Part shown: positions 16,030 to 24,916 of the stretch, one piece after another | Layout of the letters: each line of letters begins with the position of its first letter | How positions within the stretch are numbered: position 1 is the stretch's first letter | Assembly (NCBI RefSeq): GCF_033283405.1 | Contig: NZ_JAWMQR010000003.1 | Span: forward strand, 496,001-560,000 | Origin: Halioxenophilus sp033283405 | GTDB lineage: Bacteria > Pseudomonadota > Gammaproteobacteria > Pseudomonadales > Cellvibrionaceae | Direction: 5' to 3' | DNA: 64,000 bases | Notes under the pieces: model-generated | Seen by the model: only the letters and a program-made list of their open reading frames with translations | The model's database searches: none | Told to the model about the DNA's origin: nothing | Position numbers and translations under genes: made by a program

Positions 16030-16329
16030 CGTCCTAAACCTCTAACCGCTTTGGTCGCCAATCTGAATAAACATTCAATGAGTATAGTCATAGATTGCCC
16101 ATGCCCGACCGCAAAGCAGCCAAACAGTGATGCAGTTACTGTAGTCACGTAATAAACAGATGAGCTATGACTGTTGCCTATAACAAGCTTAATTTGTTAT
16201 CGCCAGAAGAAATGAAAAGTCGGCAGGAACTTGATTGGGATCAATCGAAATGCAATGGCCTGTGTGGCATCAGACGCCAGGACAGAACCAACGTATAAAT
16301 TTGCAGTAGCGGTGGCCTGGCCCAGAATG
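16030..16329. other. Intergenic region between MBL-fold gene and yebC-family terminator
   Basis: No gene seen. It contains the upstream region of the MBL-fold gene and an AT-rich hairpin (ATAACAA, seven bases, TTGTTAT; 16180-16200). Nothing else recognisable. Confidence 0.45.
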
Positions 16330-16352
16330 AAAAAAGCCCTTAACGGGCTTTC
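16330..16352 (-). terminator. Rho-independent terminator of the YebC-family gene
   Basis: On the minus strand AAAGCCC, a 5-base loop and GGGCTTT are followed by a run of T residues, starting about 26 bases after the stop codon at 16378. Classic intrinsic terminator. Confidence 0.88.
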
Positions 16353-16377
16353 TTTGGTGCGATGTAACAGGCAGGCG

Positions 16378-17097
16378 CTAACTGAACTCAGCGTTGTGAT
16401 AGACGTTTTGCACATCGTCGACGTTGTTGAGCATATCGAGAAACTTCTCAAACATCTCCACATCTTCACCGGCAATCGCCGTCGACTCCTTGGCGACAAA
16501 CTGGATCTCATCGACGTCGAAATCGATTTCACCCATCGCTTCAATCAGCGCGGTTTTAGCTTTGTAGTGTTCGGTGTGCGGTACGAAAACGGTGATTTTG
16601 CCATCTTCACACTCGATATCACTCACCTCAACATCCGCCTCCATCAGGGCCTCCAGGGCGGCCTCTTCGTCGTCGCCGGCAAAGACCAGGATACCGCTGT
16701 GGTCGAACATGTGACCAACAGCGCCCTGGCTGCCAATCTTGCTCTTACACTTGTTGAAGCACTGACGGACATCGCCAAAGGTGCGATTGGGGTTATCGGT
16801 CAAGCACTCCACGATCACCATGGTGTTGCCTGGGCCGAACCCCTCGTAGCGGGCAGGGCTGAAATCTTCGCCGGCACCGCCTTTGGCCTTATCGAGCGCT
16901 TTGTCGATGACGTGACCGGGCACCTGATCTTTCTTGGCGCGATCCAGCAGGCTGCGCAGGGCCAAGTTGCCGTCCGGCTCAACCCCTCCCGCTTTGGCAC
17001 AGACGTAGATCTCACGACCATAGCGGCTGTAGATTTTGGCCTTCATATCGGAGGTTTTGGCCATGGACTCTTTGCGGTTCTGGAAGGCTCTTCCCAT
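16378..17097 (-). CDS. YebC/PmpR-family DNA-binding or ribosome-associated regulator
   Basis: 239 residues from the ATG at 17097, which has a GAGGCAGAG ribosome site; four more residues upstream are possible but unlikely. It begins MGRAFQNRKESMAKTSDMKAK, the N-terminus of the second YebC subfamily (compare the MAGHSKWANIKHRK start of YebC proper). Conserved features follow: GGVEPDGNLALRSLLDRAKKDQVP, YEGFGPGNTMVIVECLTDN, GAVGHMFDHSGIL. Family members were described as transcription regulators (PmpR), and recent work shows YebC types helping translation of proline-rich stretches. A terminator follows directly, so this is a single-gene unit. Confidence 0.92.
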   Translation of the reverse strand: MGRAFQNRKESMAKTSDMKAKIYSRYGREIYVCAKAGGVEPDGNLALRSLLDRAKKDQVPGHVIDKALDKAKGGAGEDFSPARYEGFGPGNTMVIVECLTDNPNRTFGDVRQCFNKCKSKIGSQGAVGHMFDHSGILVFAGDDEEAALEALMEADVEVSDIECEDGKITVFVPHTEHYKAKTALIEAMGEIDFDVDEIQFVAKESTAIAGEDVEMFEKFLDMLNNVDDVQNVYHNAEFS

Positions 17098-17231
17098 TCT
17101 CTGCCTCACTTACATGTTTTTGGACGCGGGGATTTTACCCGCCCAGACGCCGTTAGTGAACCAAGAGCGCCGCGAGAGTACCAAGAAAACCACAAACAGG
17201 CCGGGGATAGCGTGCCCCGCCAGCTAGTTGC

Positions 17232-18521
17232 TTAGCGCTGGGCCTCGGCGTAGGCCTCAACCTCAGCCCAAACCCGCAACAGATTGCCACTCCAGATCTG
17301 CTCCACCTCTTCCGGAGTGTAACCACGGAACAGCAGCTCTTCGGTGATCGCGGGGGTCTGTTCGACACTATCCCACCCCTCTACGCCGCCACCGCCACCA
17401 AAATCGGAAGCGATACCGGCGTGGTCGATACCGACCAGCTTGACCACGTAATCAATACTGTCGACCAGATCGGAGATCGATGCCCGCGGAAACTGCTCAT
17501 TAAGCGCCGCCACGCCCGCGCGGAAGTCGTGCAGCGTTTGTTGGCTGGCGGTTTTGTACCAATCCGGGGCGGTCAGCCCCATCTGCTCACGCACGCCTTT
17601 GACGGCCGCTTTGTTCTCTTCGCTCATCTCTCGCATATAGCTGTCAAAGGCCACCAGCTGCACCACACCACCCTTGGCGGCAATGGCCTGAAGCTCCTCA
17701 TCGGAGAGGTTGCGGGGGTGATCAAAGAGTGCCTTCACGCCAGAGTGGGAGGCGATTACCGGGGTTTTTGAACGGGCCACCGCTGCCAGGGTGGACTCTT
17801 TGGAGGTGTGGGATACATCCACCATGATGCCGAGCTTGTTGAGCTCATCAATCAGGCTCAGGCCGAGTTCACTCAAGCCGTGGTTAACCGGCTCGGCGAC
17901 ACCGTTCTGCTCACCTTTGGCCGAGGAGCTGTCACCAAAGTGGTTATGGCCGAAGTGGGTGAGGGAGAGATAGCGACCACCGCGGTCGTAAAACTCCTGC
18001 AGGTGCTCGTAGTGGGGCCCAAGCGGGTAGGCGTTTTCGATACCAATGGCCGCCGCCAGCTTACCCTCGGCGACAGCGGCCTTGAGCTCAGCCGGAGTTT
18101 TCACCAACACTATCGCATCGGGGTTTTGGCTGACCATCCGCTCAATGGCGGCAAATTTGCGCTCAGCCTCGTCGTAGGCGGCCTGGTAACCGGCCTCATC
18201 CAATGGCCCCTGGCCAACGTAGACAATAAAAAAGCCCGCATCCAAACCACCGCTACGCATTTTCGGCAGATCAACCTGCATAGGGCCATCCAGGCTTGGA
18301 TCAGCCCCTTCGGTACCCAGTGTCGTGGGTATATCGATGTGGGTATCCAGGGCAAGCAGCTGCTGGTGAATCTGATCGGACGTGGGGGCGGGTTCAGCTT
18401 TAGCCGCAACCGGAGGTGTTGCAACATTCGCTTCGGGGGCCGGCACCTCTTTGCTGCAGCCGGTAATACCCAGCGCAAGTGCCAGGGTGAGCAGTGGGTA
18501 TTGAATCGTACGTAAAGTCAT
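17232..18521 (-). CDS. Membrane dipeptidase, M19 family lipoprotein
   Basis: 429 residues from the ATG at 18521, 8 bases after the gamma-glutamyltransferase stop. The signal peptide ends in the lipobox ITGC (Cys22), followed by a Pro/Ala-rich linker. M19 zinc ligands are visible: HxD in ALDTHIDIP, Glu in AAIGIENAYPLG, His in VDVSHTS and in PVIASHSG, and Asp in GIASDFGG. Renal-dipeptidase-type enzymes cleave dipeptides such as Cys-Gly. Placed directly downstream of a lipoprotein gamma-glutamyltransferase, it completes a periplasmic route for breaking glutathione or glutathione conjugates into glutamate, cysteine (or its conjugate) and glycine. Confidence 0.93.
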   Translation of the reverse strand: MTLRTIQYPLLTLALALGITGCSKEVPAPEANVATPPVAAKAEPAPTSDQIHQQLLALDTHIDIPTTLGTEGADPSLDGPMQVDLPKMRSGGLDAGFFIVYVGQGPLDEAGYQAAYDEAERKFAAIERMVSQNPDAIVLVKTPAELKAAVAEGKLAAAIGIENAYPLGPHYEHLQEFYDRGGRYLSLTHFGHNHFGDSSSAKGEQNGVAEPVNHGLSELGLSLIDELNKLGIMVDVSHTSKESTLAAVARSKTPVIASHSGVKALFDHPRNLSDEELQAIAAKGGVVQLVAFDSYMREMSEENKAAVKGVREQMGLTAPDWYKTASQQTLHDFRAGVAALNEQFPRASISDLVDSIDYVVKLVGIDHAGIASDFGGGGGVEGWDSVEQTPAITEELLFRGYTPEEVEQIWSGNLLRVWAEVEAYAEAQR

Positions 18522-18529
18522 AGTGAACC

Positions 18530-20239
18530 TCAAAATCCAGCGGCGGCATCATCACCGCGTTTATCAGCCCCACCCTCAAGGCTGCCATCCTCCAGCACCA
18601 AAATGGCGTCGACCTTGCCAATCACCGGGGAGCGCCCCTGATTCACCGTGTAACCTTTGGCCTGCAACGCCTCCAACAGCGAAGCTTCGAAGCCCTCGGT
18701 CTCGAAGAGGATCACATCCGGTAACCACTGGTGGTGAAAACGGGGGGCGTTGACAGCGTCCTGCATGCTGTAGCCGTACTCGTAGACGTTAAGGATGGTC
18801 TGCAACACCGAGGTGATAATCGTGGAACCACCCGGCGCACCCACCAACATAAACAGCTTGCCGTCGCGCTCGGCAATGGTCGGCGTCATGGAGCTCAACA
18901 TGCGTTTGCCCGGCGCAATACTGTTGGCCTCGCTGCCGGTTAAACCAAACATATTCGGCACACCGGGTTTCGCACTGAAGTCATCCATCTCGTTATTGAA
19001 AAAGAAGCCCAATTCATCACTGAACAGCTTGGAGCCGTAGGCGCCGTTAATGGTGATGGTGGCCGCCAGCGCATTGCCGTAAGGGTCGACGATGGAGTAG
19101 TGAGTGGTTTCGCTGCTCTCGGCCGTTTGCAGGTCGCCATGGCCGACCTCGGACGATTTGGTGGCCGCCTCAAAACTGAAGCTGGCCATGCGTTCGGCCA
19201 GGTAGTCGGGGGCAGTCATCTCTGCGTAGGGGATATCGACATAATCCGGGTCACCCAAAAAGTGGTTGCGGTCGGCAAAGGCACGGCGCTCGGCTTCGGT
19301 TAACAACTGCACCATCGGCAGGCTGTTATGCTCGTACTGCCCCACATCAAAGGGTTCCACCATCTGCAGGATCTGCTGCACCGTGATGCCACCACTGGAG
19401 GGCGGGCTCATCGAAATAATATTGAGATCTTTGTAGTGAAATTGAATCGGTGAGCGCCAGGCGGCCTGGTAATTGGCGAGGTCTTCGGCCGTGACGAAAC
19501 CACCCTTGGCCTGAATAAACTCAGCGATCTGTTTGGCCATCTCGCCTTTGTAAAACTCATCGCGGCCACCGGCCACAATCCGGCGTAGAGATTCGGCCAA
19601 GGCCGGGCGCGGCACCACTTCACCGACACTGAACTCCCGGGCAAATTTGGAGCCACTGCCACTCACCGCAGCGATCTTCTCCCGTGCCGAGGCCAAACGC
19701 CCCTGCTGATACTCGGTAACCACCACGCCTTTTTCCGCCAGCTCAATCACCGGTTGCAGTAACTCTGCCATTGGCTTGGTGCCAAATCGCTCATGCATAG
19801 CAAAAATACCGGCGATGGTGCCGGGCACGCCTACGGCAGTAGCCCCTTCGCGGCTCATACCGGGAATCACGTTGCCCTCTTCATCCAGGTACATATCGCG
19901 ATGGGCCGCTGCCGGCGCCTTTTCCCGAAAATCCAAAGCCCCCGTTTCACCGTCGGCCAGGCGATAGACTGCAAAGCCACCGCCGCCCATGCTGCCGGCA
20001 AACGGGTAAGCGACTGCCAGCGCCATCTCCACCGCCACCATTGCATCAAAGACATTACCGCCCTCGGCCATCACCTGCAGGCCGATATCCGACACCTCCT
20101 GCCGGGCCGAGACCACCATCGCCTGGTGGCCAACCAAACCGGTAGGTTCTGCAGTGTGAAAGTTGGGGGCGGTTTGGCAACCAAGCAGCGTTACCAGACA
20201 TGAAAAAACAACAACGGATTTAATTCGGTGAAGCAACAT
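18530..20239 (-). CDS. ggt: Gamma-glutamyltransferase lipoprotein
   Basis: 569 residues, the usual length. A lipobox LLGC at Cys21 makes it a lipoprotein, unlike the soluble E. coli enzyme. Family blocks are all present: GGNVFDAMVAVEMALAVAYPFAGSMGGGGF, LDFREKAPAAA, SREGATAVGVPGTIAG, MSPPSSGGITVQQIL. The autocatalytic cleavage and nucleophile site is Thr378 in SSETTHYSIVD, followed by the small subunit with SNGM-equivalent GGSTI. It removes or transfers the gamma-glutamyl group of glutathione and conjugates. It starts 13 bases after the RND permease stop and ends 8 bases before the dipeptidase start, so pump, transferase and dipeptidase appear co-transcribed. Confidence 0.95.
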   Translation of the reverse strand: MLLHRIKSVVVFSCLVTLLGCQTAPNFHTAEPTGLVGHQAMVVSARQEVSDIGLQVMAEGGNVFDAMVAVEMALAVAYPFAGSMGGGGFAVYRLADGETGALDFREKAPAAAHRDMYLDEEGNVIPGMSREGATAVGVPGTIAGIFAMHERFGTKPMAELLQPVIELAEKGVVVTEYQQGRLASAREKIAAVSGSGSKFAREFSVGEVVPRPALAESLRRIVAGGRDEFYKGEMAKQIAEFIQAKGGFVTAEDLANYQAAWRSPIQFHYKDLNIISMSPPSSGGITVQQILQMVEPFDVGQYEHNSLPMVQLLTEAERRAFADRNHFLGDPDYVDIPYAEMTAPDYLAERMASFSFEAATKSSEVGHGDLQTAESSETTHYSIVDPYGNALAATITINGAYGSKLFSDELGFFFNNEMDDFSAKPGVPNMFGLTGSEANSIAPGKRMLSSMTPTIAERDGKLFMLVGAPGGSTIITSVLQTILNVYEYGYSMQDAVNAPRFHHQWLPDVILFETEGFEASLLEALQAKGYTVNQGRSPVIGKVDAILVLEDGSLEGGADKRGDDAAAGF

Positions 20240-20252
20240 TACATTTCCCAGC

Positions 20253-23200
20253 TTAGTGAATGGCTTGGTGCTTGGCTTGCAAACTGGCGAGCTCTTTCGC
20301 TACCGCTTCTGGCGATTGTGTGCGACGAGCCAGCAGTTGATAAAAACCAGGCACCACGTACAGAGTCAGCAGCGCAGCAATACTTACGCCAAATAGAACC
20401 ACAATACCCAATACATTACGGCTAGCCTCGCCTGGGCCAGTGGCCATCACCAGGGGAATCGCACCCACCACGGTCGACACTGTGGTCATCAGCACCGGGC
20501 GCAGGCGCATTTTACAGGCGGTGACAATGGCTTCACCAAAGGCGGCGCCTTCATCGCGCATCTGATTAATAAATTCCACCAGCAGAATACCGTTTTTGGT
20601 AGCCACACCGATCAGCATTAAAAAACCGATCTGACTGAAAATATTAAAGCTCGATTGAGTAATCCACAGCCCTAACAGACCGCCGGCAATGGCCAGAGGA
20701 ACAGTAAACATAATTACCGTGGGGTGCACAAAACTTTCGAATTGTGCCGCCATGACCAAAAACAGAACCAACAGCGCAAAACCAAAAATAAAAATAATGC
20801 CGCCGGTGGACTCTTTAAACTCCAAAGACTCACCTTTGTAGTCGATCTGTGCCTGTTGTGGCAGTTTGTCGGCTACCGCCTGTTCGAGAAATTGCAGGCC
20901 TTCACCCAAACTGACACCTGGTGCCAGGCCGGCACTGATGGTCACCGCCCGCAGACGGTTATAACGCTGCAGGGAGGAGATATCGGCGCGGTTTTCAATG
21001 GTAACCAGGTTAGCCAGAGAGATTAATTTGCCGGAATTATTGGAGCGCACATAGATATTGTTGATATCGTCGCTGGTATTACGCTGATCATCTTCCACCG
21101 CCATAATCACCGGGTACTCCAACCCATCGTATACGTACTGGGAGACCTCCTGCTCGGCCATTAGCGCCTGCAGCGACAAGCCAACATCATTCACAGAAAT
21201 ACCGAGAGAGGCGGCCCGGTTTTTATCCACACTCAAGTGGATCTGTTGTTGCGTTTCATTAAGGTCAGAACTAATGATGGTAAACAGGCCGCTGCTGCGC
21301 GCGGCATCCATAATAATGTCCCGCCACTCAATCAGGTGATCGTAGGTATCACCCTGAATAACAAACTGAATGGGCGTGTTACCACCACTGCGGCTCAAAC
21401 CATTGGGGACAAACGCCATGGCGCGAATACCGGGGATTTCTGCCCAGGCCGCCGTCAACTTTCGTTGAATATCAAACACAGAATCTTCCCGCTGATCCCA
21501 GTTAACCACTGAAATTCGTGAAAATGCGGAGTTGGGCGTTAGCGAGCCAAAGGAGGGCGAGACAAATAGCACACGGGTGTACTCGCCCGATTCAATGCCA
21601 GCCTCCATGGGCTGTAACAGCTGCTTGATAATCTCACGCATTTTGGCAACGTTGGTGCCCTCTTCGGCACGCACAAAAGCCATTAAGGTGCCCTGATCCT
21701 CAGATGGAGCGTACTCCTGCTCAAGACCTTGGTATAGAAAATAGGAACCAACCAGAGAGAGTCCCGCCAACAGCAGCGGCATCAGTTTAAATTTCAAAGT
21801 AGCCCGCAGACTTTTTTCATAGCCGCAGGCCATGGCATCCATGGCCTGCTCAACTTTGCGAATCATCCAGTTATTGCTATCACCCTTGTGCAGGAGCTTA
21901 CTGCACATCATCGGCACCATCGTCAATGCCAACAAAGTAGAGGCAATAACCGCTGCGGCTATCGCCACTGCCAGCTCCGAGAAAATCTGGCCGGTGTTAT
22001 CCTCAAGGAAGCCAATGGGTACAAACACCGCCACCAGCACCATGGTGGTGGCGATTACCGCAAAGCCCACCTGGCGCGCCCCATAGTAGGCGGCCAGCAG
22101 AGGTGGTTCGCCCTCCTCTACCCGGCGGTGAATATTTTCCAGCACGACGATGGCATCATCGACCACCATACCGATAGAGAGCACCATCGCCAGCAGCGTG
22201 ATCAGATTGACAGAGTAGCCAAACAGCCAGAGCGCAATAAACGAACCCAATAGCGACAGCGGAATACAAACCACCGGAATCAACAGCGAGCGCCAGTTAC
22301 CCAAAAACAGCCACATGACGAAAGCCACCAACGCGATAGTGGCAAAAATGGTGCTGTACACATTGCTGATCGCCGCGCGGATAAATTCTGAGGCATCGCC
22401 GGAGGAGGTAATGGTCACTCCCGGTGGTAGGGATTTGGCGATTGCCTCCATTTCGGCGTGAATGCCATCGAGCACTGCTACCGTATTGGCCGTGGACTGC
22501 TTAATAATGCCAATGGCCATACTATCGCCGCCATTCACATTAAACACACGCCGCATATTTTCCCGGTCCAGGCCGACACGAGCCACCTCACCCAGGCGAA
22601 TCAGATGGCCATCATCGCCGCGCTTGACGACGAGGTTGCGAAAATCCGCTTCCGATTGATAATTGCGCACGATGCGCACGGGAAATTCCCGGGTTTCGGA
22701 ATCGATGCGTCCCGCAGGCAGCTCAACATTTTCCCGGCGCAGCGCATTGAGTACATCAATAACCGTTAAATTGCGCGCGATCAGTTTGTGTTTATCCACC
22801 CAGATGCGCATGGAGGGGTTGCCGCCCCCCAAAATATTGACCGACGAAACCCCCGGTATCACGCTAAAGCGATCTTTCACATAACGCTCGGCGTAATCAC
22901 TCAGCTCCATCATCGACCAGGATTCCGACACCAAGCTGATATAAATCACTGGCCGGCCGTCACTGTCGGCCTTGCTGATTTGTGGATCCAGCGCCTCGTC
23001 GGGTAATCGTCGACGCACACGGGAGACATAATCGCGCACATCATTGGCGGCTTCGTCGATGTTGCGACTTAAATTAAATTCGATATTGATACTGGAGCGG
23101 CCATCGATACTGTTGGAGCGCATGGCTTTAACGCCCTCAATACCGCTCAGTTCGCTTTCCAATACCTGGGTAATGCGGTTTTCGACAATATCGGCCGAGG

Positions 23201-23360
23201 CCCCCGGGTAGGAGGTGCTGACCGAAACCTCCGCCGGCGAGATATCCGGGTATTCACGGGTGGAGAGTTGGGTAAAGGCGAAGGCCCCGAACACCGCCAT
23301 CAATAAGGCGATAACCGAAGCGAACACTGGCCGTTTGATACAGACATCCGATAGGAGCAT
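20253..23360 (-). CDS. RND efflux permease (HAE1 type)
   Basis: 1035 residues, standard for AcrB/MexF-like pumps. It starts MLLSDVCIKRPVFASVIALLMAVFGAFAF, with a good GGGAGA ribosome site. The proton-relay motif SIGMVVDDAIVVLENIHRR (two Asp in TM4) is intact, and so is the second half helix set (GFLMLIGVATKNGILLVEFINQ; MRLRPVLMTTVSTVVGAIPL). Substrates, usually drugs, dyes or host compounds, are taken from the periplasm and sent out through a TolC-type channel, which is not encoded here. The upstream gene encodes the matching membrane fusion protein. Co-transcription with ggt and an M19 dipeptidase is unusual and suggests thiol or peptide conjugates among its substrates. Confidence 0.95.
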   Translation of the reverse strand: MLLSDVCIKRPVFASVIALLMAVFGAFAFTQLSTREYPDISPAEVSVSTSYPGASADIVENRITQVLESELSGIEGVKAMRSNSIDGRSSINIEFNLSRNIDEAANDVRDYVSRVRRRLPDEALDPQISKADSDGRPVIYISLVSESWSMMELSDYAERYVKDRFSVIPGVSSVNILGGGNPSMRIWVDKHKLIARNLTVIDVLNALRRENVELPAGRIDSETREFPVRIVRNYQSEADFRNLVVKRGDDGHLIRLGEVARVGLDRENMRRVFNVNGGDSMAIGIIKQSTANTVAVLDGIHAEMEAIAKSLPPGVTITSSGDASEFIRAAISNVYSTIFATIALVAFVMWLFLGNWRSLLIPVVCIPLSLLGSFIALWLFGYSVNLITLLAMVLSIGMVVDDAIVVLENIHRRVEEGEPPLLAAYYGARQVGFAVIATTMVLVAVFVPIGFLEDNTGQIFSELAVAIAAAVIASTLLALTMVPMMCSKLLHKGDSNNWMIRKVEQAMDAMACGYEKSLRATLKFKLMPLLLAGLSLVGSYFLYQGLEQEYAPSEDQGTLMAFVRAEEGTNVAKMREIIKQLLQPMEAGIESGEYTRVLFVSPSFGSLTPNSAFSRISVVNWDQREDSVFDIQRKLTAAWAEIPGIRAMAFVPNGLSRSGGNTPIQFVIQGDTYDHLIEWRDIIMDAARSSGLFTIISSDLNETQQQIHLSVDKNRAASLGISVNDVGLSLQALMAEQEVSQYVYDGLEYPVIMAVEDDQRNTSDDINNIYVRSNNSGKLISLANLVTIENRADISSLQRYNRLRAVTISAGLAPGVSLGEGLQFLEQAVADKLPQQAQIDYKGESLEFKESTGGIIFIFGFALLVLFLVMAAQFESFVHPTVIMFTVPLAIAGGLLGLWITQSSFNIFSQIGFLMLIGVATKNGILLVEFINQMRDEGAAFGEAIVTACKMRLRPVLMTTVSTVVGAIPLVMATGPGEASRNVLGIVVLFGVSIAALLTLYVVPGFYQLLARRTQSPEAVAKELASLQAKHQAIH

Positions 23361-23375
23361 GGTTTGTCTCCCTAT

Positions 23376-24512
23376 TTAAGAACGGTGATCGGAGCTTGGC
23401 AGCTCACGCTTGACCAGGCTGGACTGTTCCGAGCCGGCAATCCGCACCTTGGCACCCGGCCGTAAATTCAAGGTGCCATCCACGACGATGGTTTCACCAC
23501 GCTCCACCCCCGAACTCACCACCACCAGCCCCGGTAGGCGCTTGGCGATAGCAACGGTGCGCAACTCCACGGTAGCGTCTTCCTTCACCACATAGACTGA
23601 CGAGCGGTTGCCGGTTTGAATCAACGCGCTCTCTTCCACCACCAGGGCAGGGTATTGATCGGTATACAAGGTGACATTGACCAACATGCCGGGCCGCAGC
23701 TTATGCTCGGCGTTGGGAATTTCAGCGCGCACGCGGATAGCGCGGGTGTCGGGGTCGACCCGGCTATCGAGCGAGGTAACCCGGCCGTTGAACGCCTCGC
23801 CCGGCCAGGCAGGGCTCTGCCCGGAAACCAGGTTTTGGCTGTGAATTTTGCCGAGATAGATCTCCGGAATGGTGAAATCGAGTTTCACCACACTGATATC
23901 ATCGAGAGTGGTGATTTCCGTTCCCGGGGTAACCAGGGCACCCACACTGACCTGGCGGAAACCGAGCACACCGCTGAAGGGGGCGGTGATCAGGCGATCT
24001 TTCAAACGCGCCTTAATCGCCTCGAGTTTGCCTTGATTGGCATCGACACGGGTACGCGCGGCGTCGATATCGGATTTGGAGGCGAGGTTGCTGCCAATAC
24101 CTTCCAGTCGTTTCAGTTGGCGAATGGCGTCCTGCAAGTTGGCCTGGGCTTCGGCCAGTTCGGCGGTCTGCTCATCGCTGATGAGGGTAACCAGAATATC
24201 GCCCTTTTTAACATGTTGGCCATCGACAAAATTGACCGAGGCCACAGGCTCTGTTACCGCCGCGCTGATAATCACCGACTCGTTAGCCTGCAGCGTACCA
24301 ATTGCATCGATCTCATCGACAATAAACTGCTCCGCAACAGTGCCGGTCACCACCAGTGGTGCCGGTCGGCCGGCGCCGGGAGCCGCCGTCGGTGCCGCCT
24401 CCTTTGAACAGGCGGTAAGGCTCACACACAGCACCACTAACAAGCTGGAAAACAGAAATTTTATACGGTTATTAATGGGTGTGGGTGGGCTAAAACGGCT
24501 CATTGACTTCAT
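23376..24512 (-). CDS. RND membrane fusion (periplasmic adaptor) lipoprotein
   Basis: 378 residues from the ATG at 24512 (AGAGAG ribosome site; ATG 24503 is the alternative). The longer frame to 24629 puts 39 extra residues ahead of the signal and is rejected. A lipobox SLTAC anchors it in the inner membrane. Then come a lipoyl half (VASVNFVDGQHVKKGDILVTL), an alpha-hairpin (AELAEAQANLQDAIRQLKRL to ANQGKLEAIKARLKDR), the second lipoyl half (ITAPFSGVLGFRQVSVGALV), a beta-barrel domain and a membrane-proximal domain (VVSSGVERGETIVVDG). It bridges the permease and the outer-membrane channel. It is the first gene of the four-gene pump-ggt-dipeptidase operon. Confidence 0.93.
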   Translation of the reverse strand: MKSMSRFSPPTPINNRIKFLFSSLLVVLCVSLTACSKEAAPTAAPGAGRPAPLVVTGTVAEQFIVDEIDAIGTLQANESVIISAAVTEPVASVNFVDGQHVKKGDILVTLISDEQTAELAEAQANLQDAIRQLKRLEGIGSNLASKSDIDAARTRVDANQGKLEAIKARLKDRLITAPFSGVLGFRQVSVGALVTPGTEITTLDDISVVKLDFTIPEIYLGKIHSQNLVSGQSPAWPGEAFNGRVTSLDSRVDPDTRAIRVRAEIPNAEHKLRPGMLVNVTLYTDQYPALVVEESALIQTGNRSSVYVVKEDATVELRTVAIAKRLPGLVVVSSGVERGETIVVDGTLNLRPGAKVRIAGSEQSSLVKRELPSSDHRS

Positions 24513-24709
24513 ACTCTCTGTTGCTATCCCAATATGGACTTTGCGTAGTAGTCGGGTTCCGACAACACTATCGCCAATACAAATAACACCCGAATTACCC
24601 GTACTTACCCCCCACCTGTAGGCAATCATGCTGCCCGGCTATAGTTATAAGGATTAGGGGAGGTAAATGGCCGCTAATAATAGCGTAGACACATCACTAA
24701 CAATAGGTT

Positions 24710-24721
24710 TTCCCGGGAAAT
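24710..24721. promoter_or_regulatory. Perfect 12-bp palindrome, possible operator
   Basis: TTTCCCGGGAAA, self-complementary without spacer, about 200 bases upstream of the RND adaptor start. A candidate regulator site only. Confidence 0.35.
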
Positions 24722-24748
24722 ATAGAACAACTGGCCACAATCTGTTCA

Positions 24749-24768
24749 ATGGTACGACGCTGTACCAT
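24749..24768. promoter_or_regulatory. 20-bp inverted repeat, possible TetR/MarR-type operator
   Basis: ATGGTAC, GACGCT, GTACCAT: perfect 7-bp arms around 6 bases, in the sole intergenic region upstream of the RND-ggt operon. Size and symmetry suit a dimeric repressor. It could also form a hairpin in the leader RNA. Confidence 0.4.
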
Positions 24769-24825
24769 GGCGCTGTGCCCACGTTGGGATATCCTGATTT
24801 ATTGCACGATGCGCTCAATCCTATG

Positions 24826-24851
24826 AAAAAGGCAGCCGAAGCTGCCTTTTT
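24826..24851. terminator. Bidirectional intrinsic terminator
   Basis: AAAAAGGCAGC, CGAA, GCTGCCTTTTT: an 11-bp perfect stem with a tetraloop (TTCG on the minus strand) and flanking A and T runs. It ends the TonB-receptor transcript, whose stop is at 24917, and would also stop plus-strand transcription. Confidence 0.92.
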
Positions 24852-24916
24852 CAATTTTGCTAAGTTAATCCACGCTGTCCACACCGTGGCGAGTGGATTA
24901 CCCGCGCTTGGCTGGA

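Larger units (their letters stand above)
24513..24825. other. Upstream region of the RND-ggt operon
   Basis: Roughly 310 bases without a gene between the adaptor start and the terminator of the TonB receptor gene. It holds two clear palindromes, listed separately, that may be binding sites for a regulator of the pump operon. No regulator gene is adjacent. Confidence 0.5.

Noticed and set aside
16231..17235. 334-residue plus-strand frame opposite the YebC-family gene
   Set aside because: Antisense to a firmly identified gene; composition (His, Gly, Val) typical of a mirror frame.
17808..18515. 235-residue plus-strand frame opposite the dipeptidase
   Set aside because: Mirror frame of the M19 dipeptidase; no family features.
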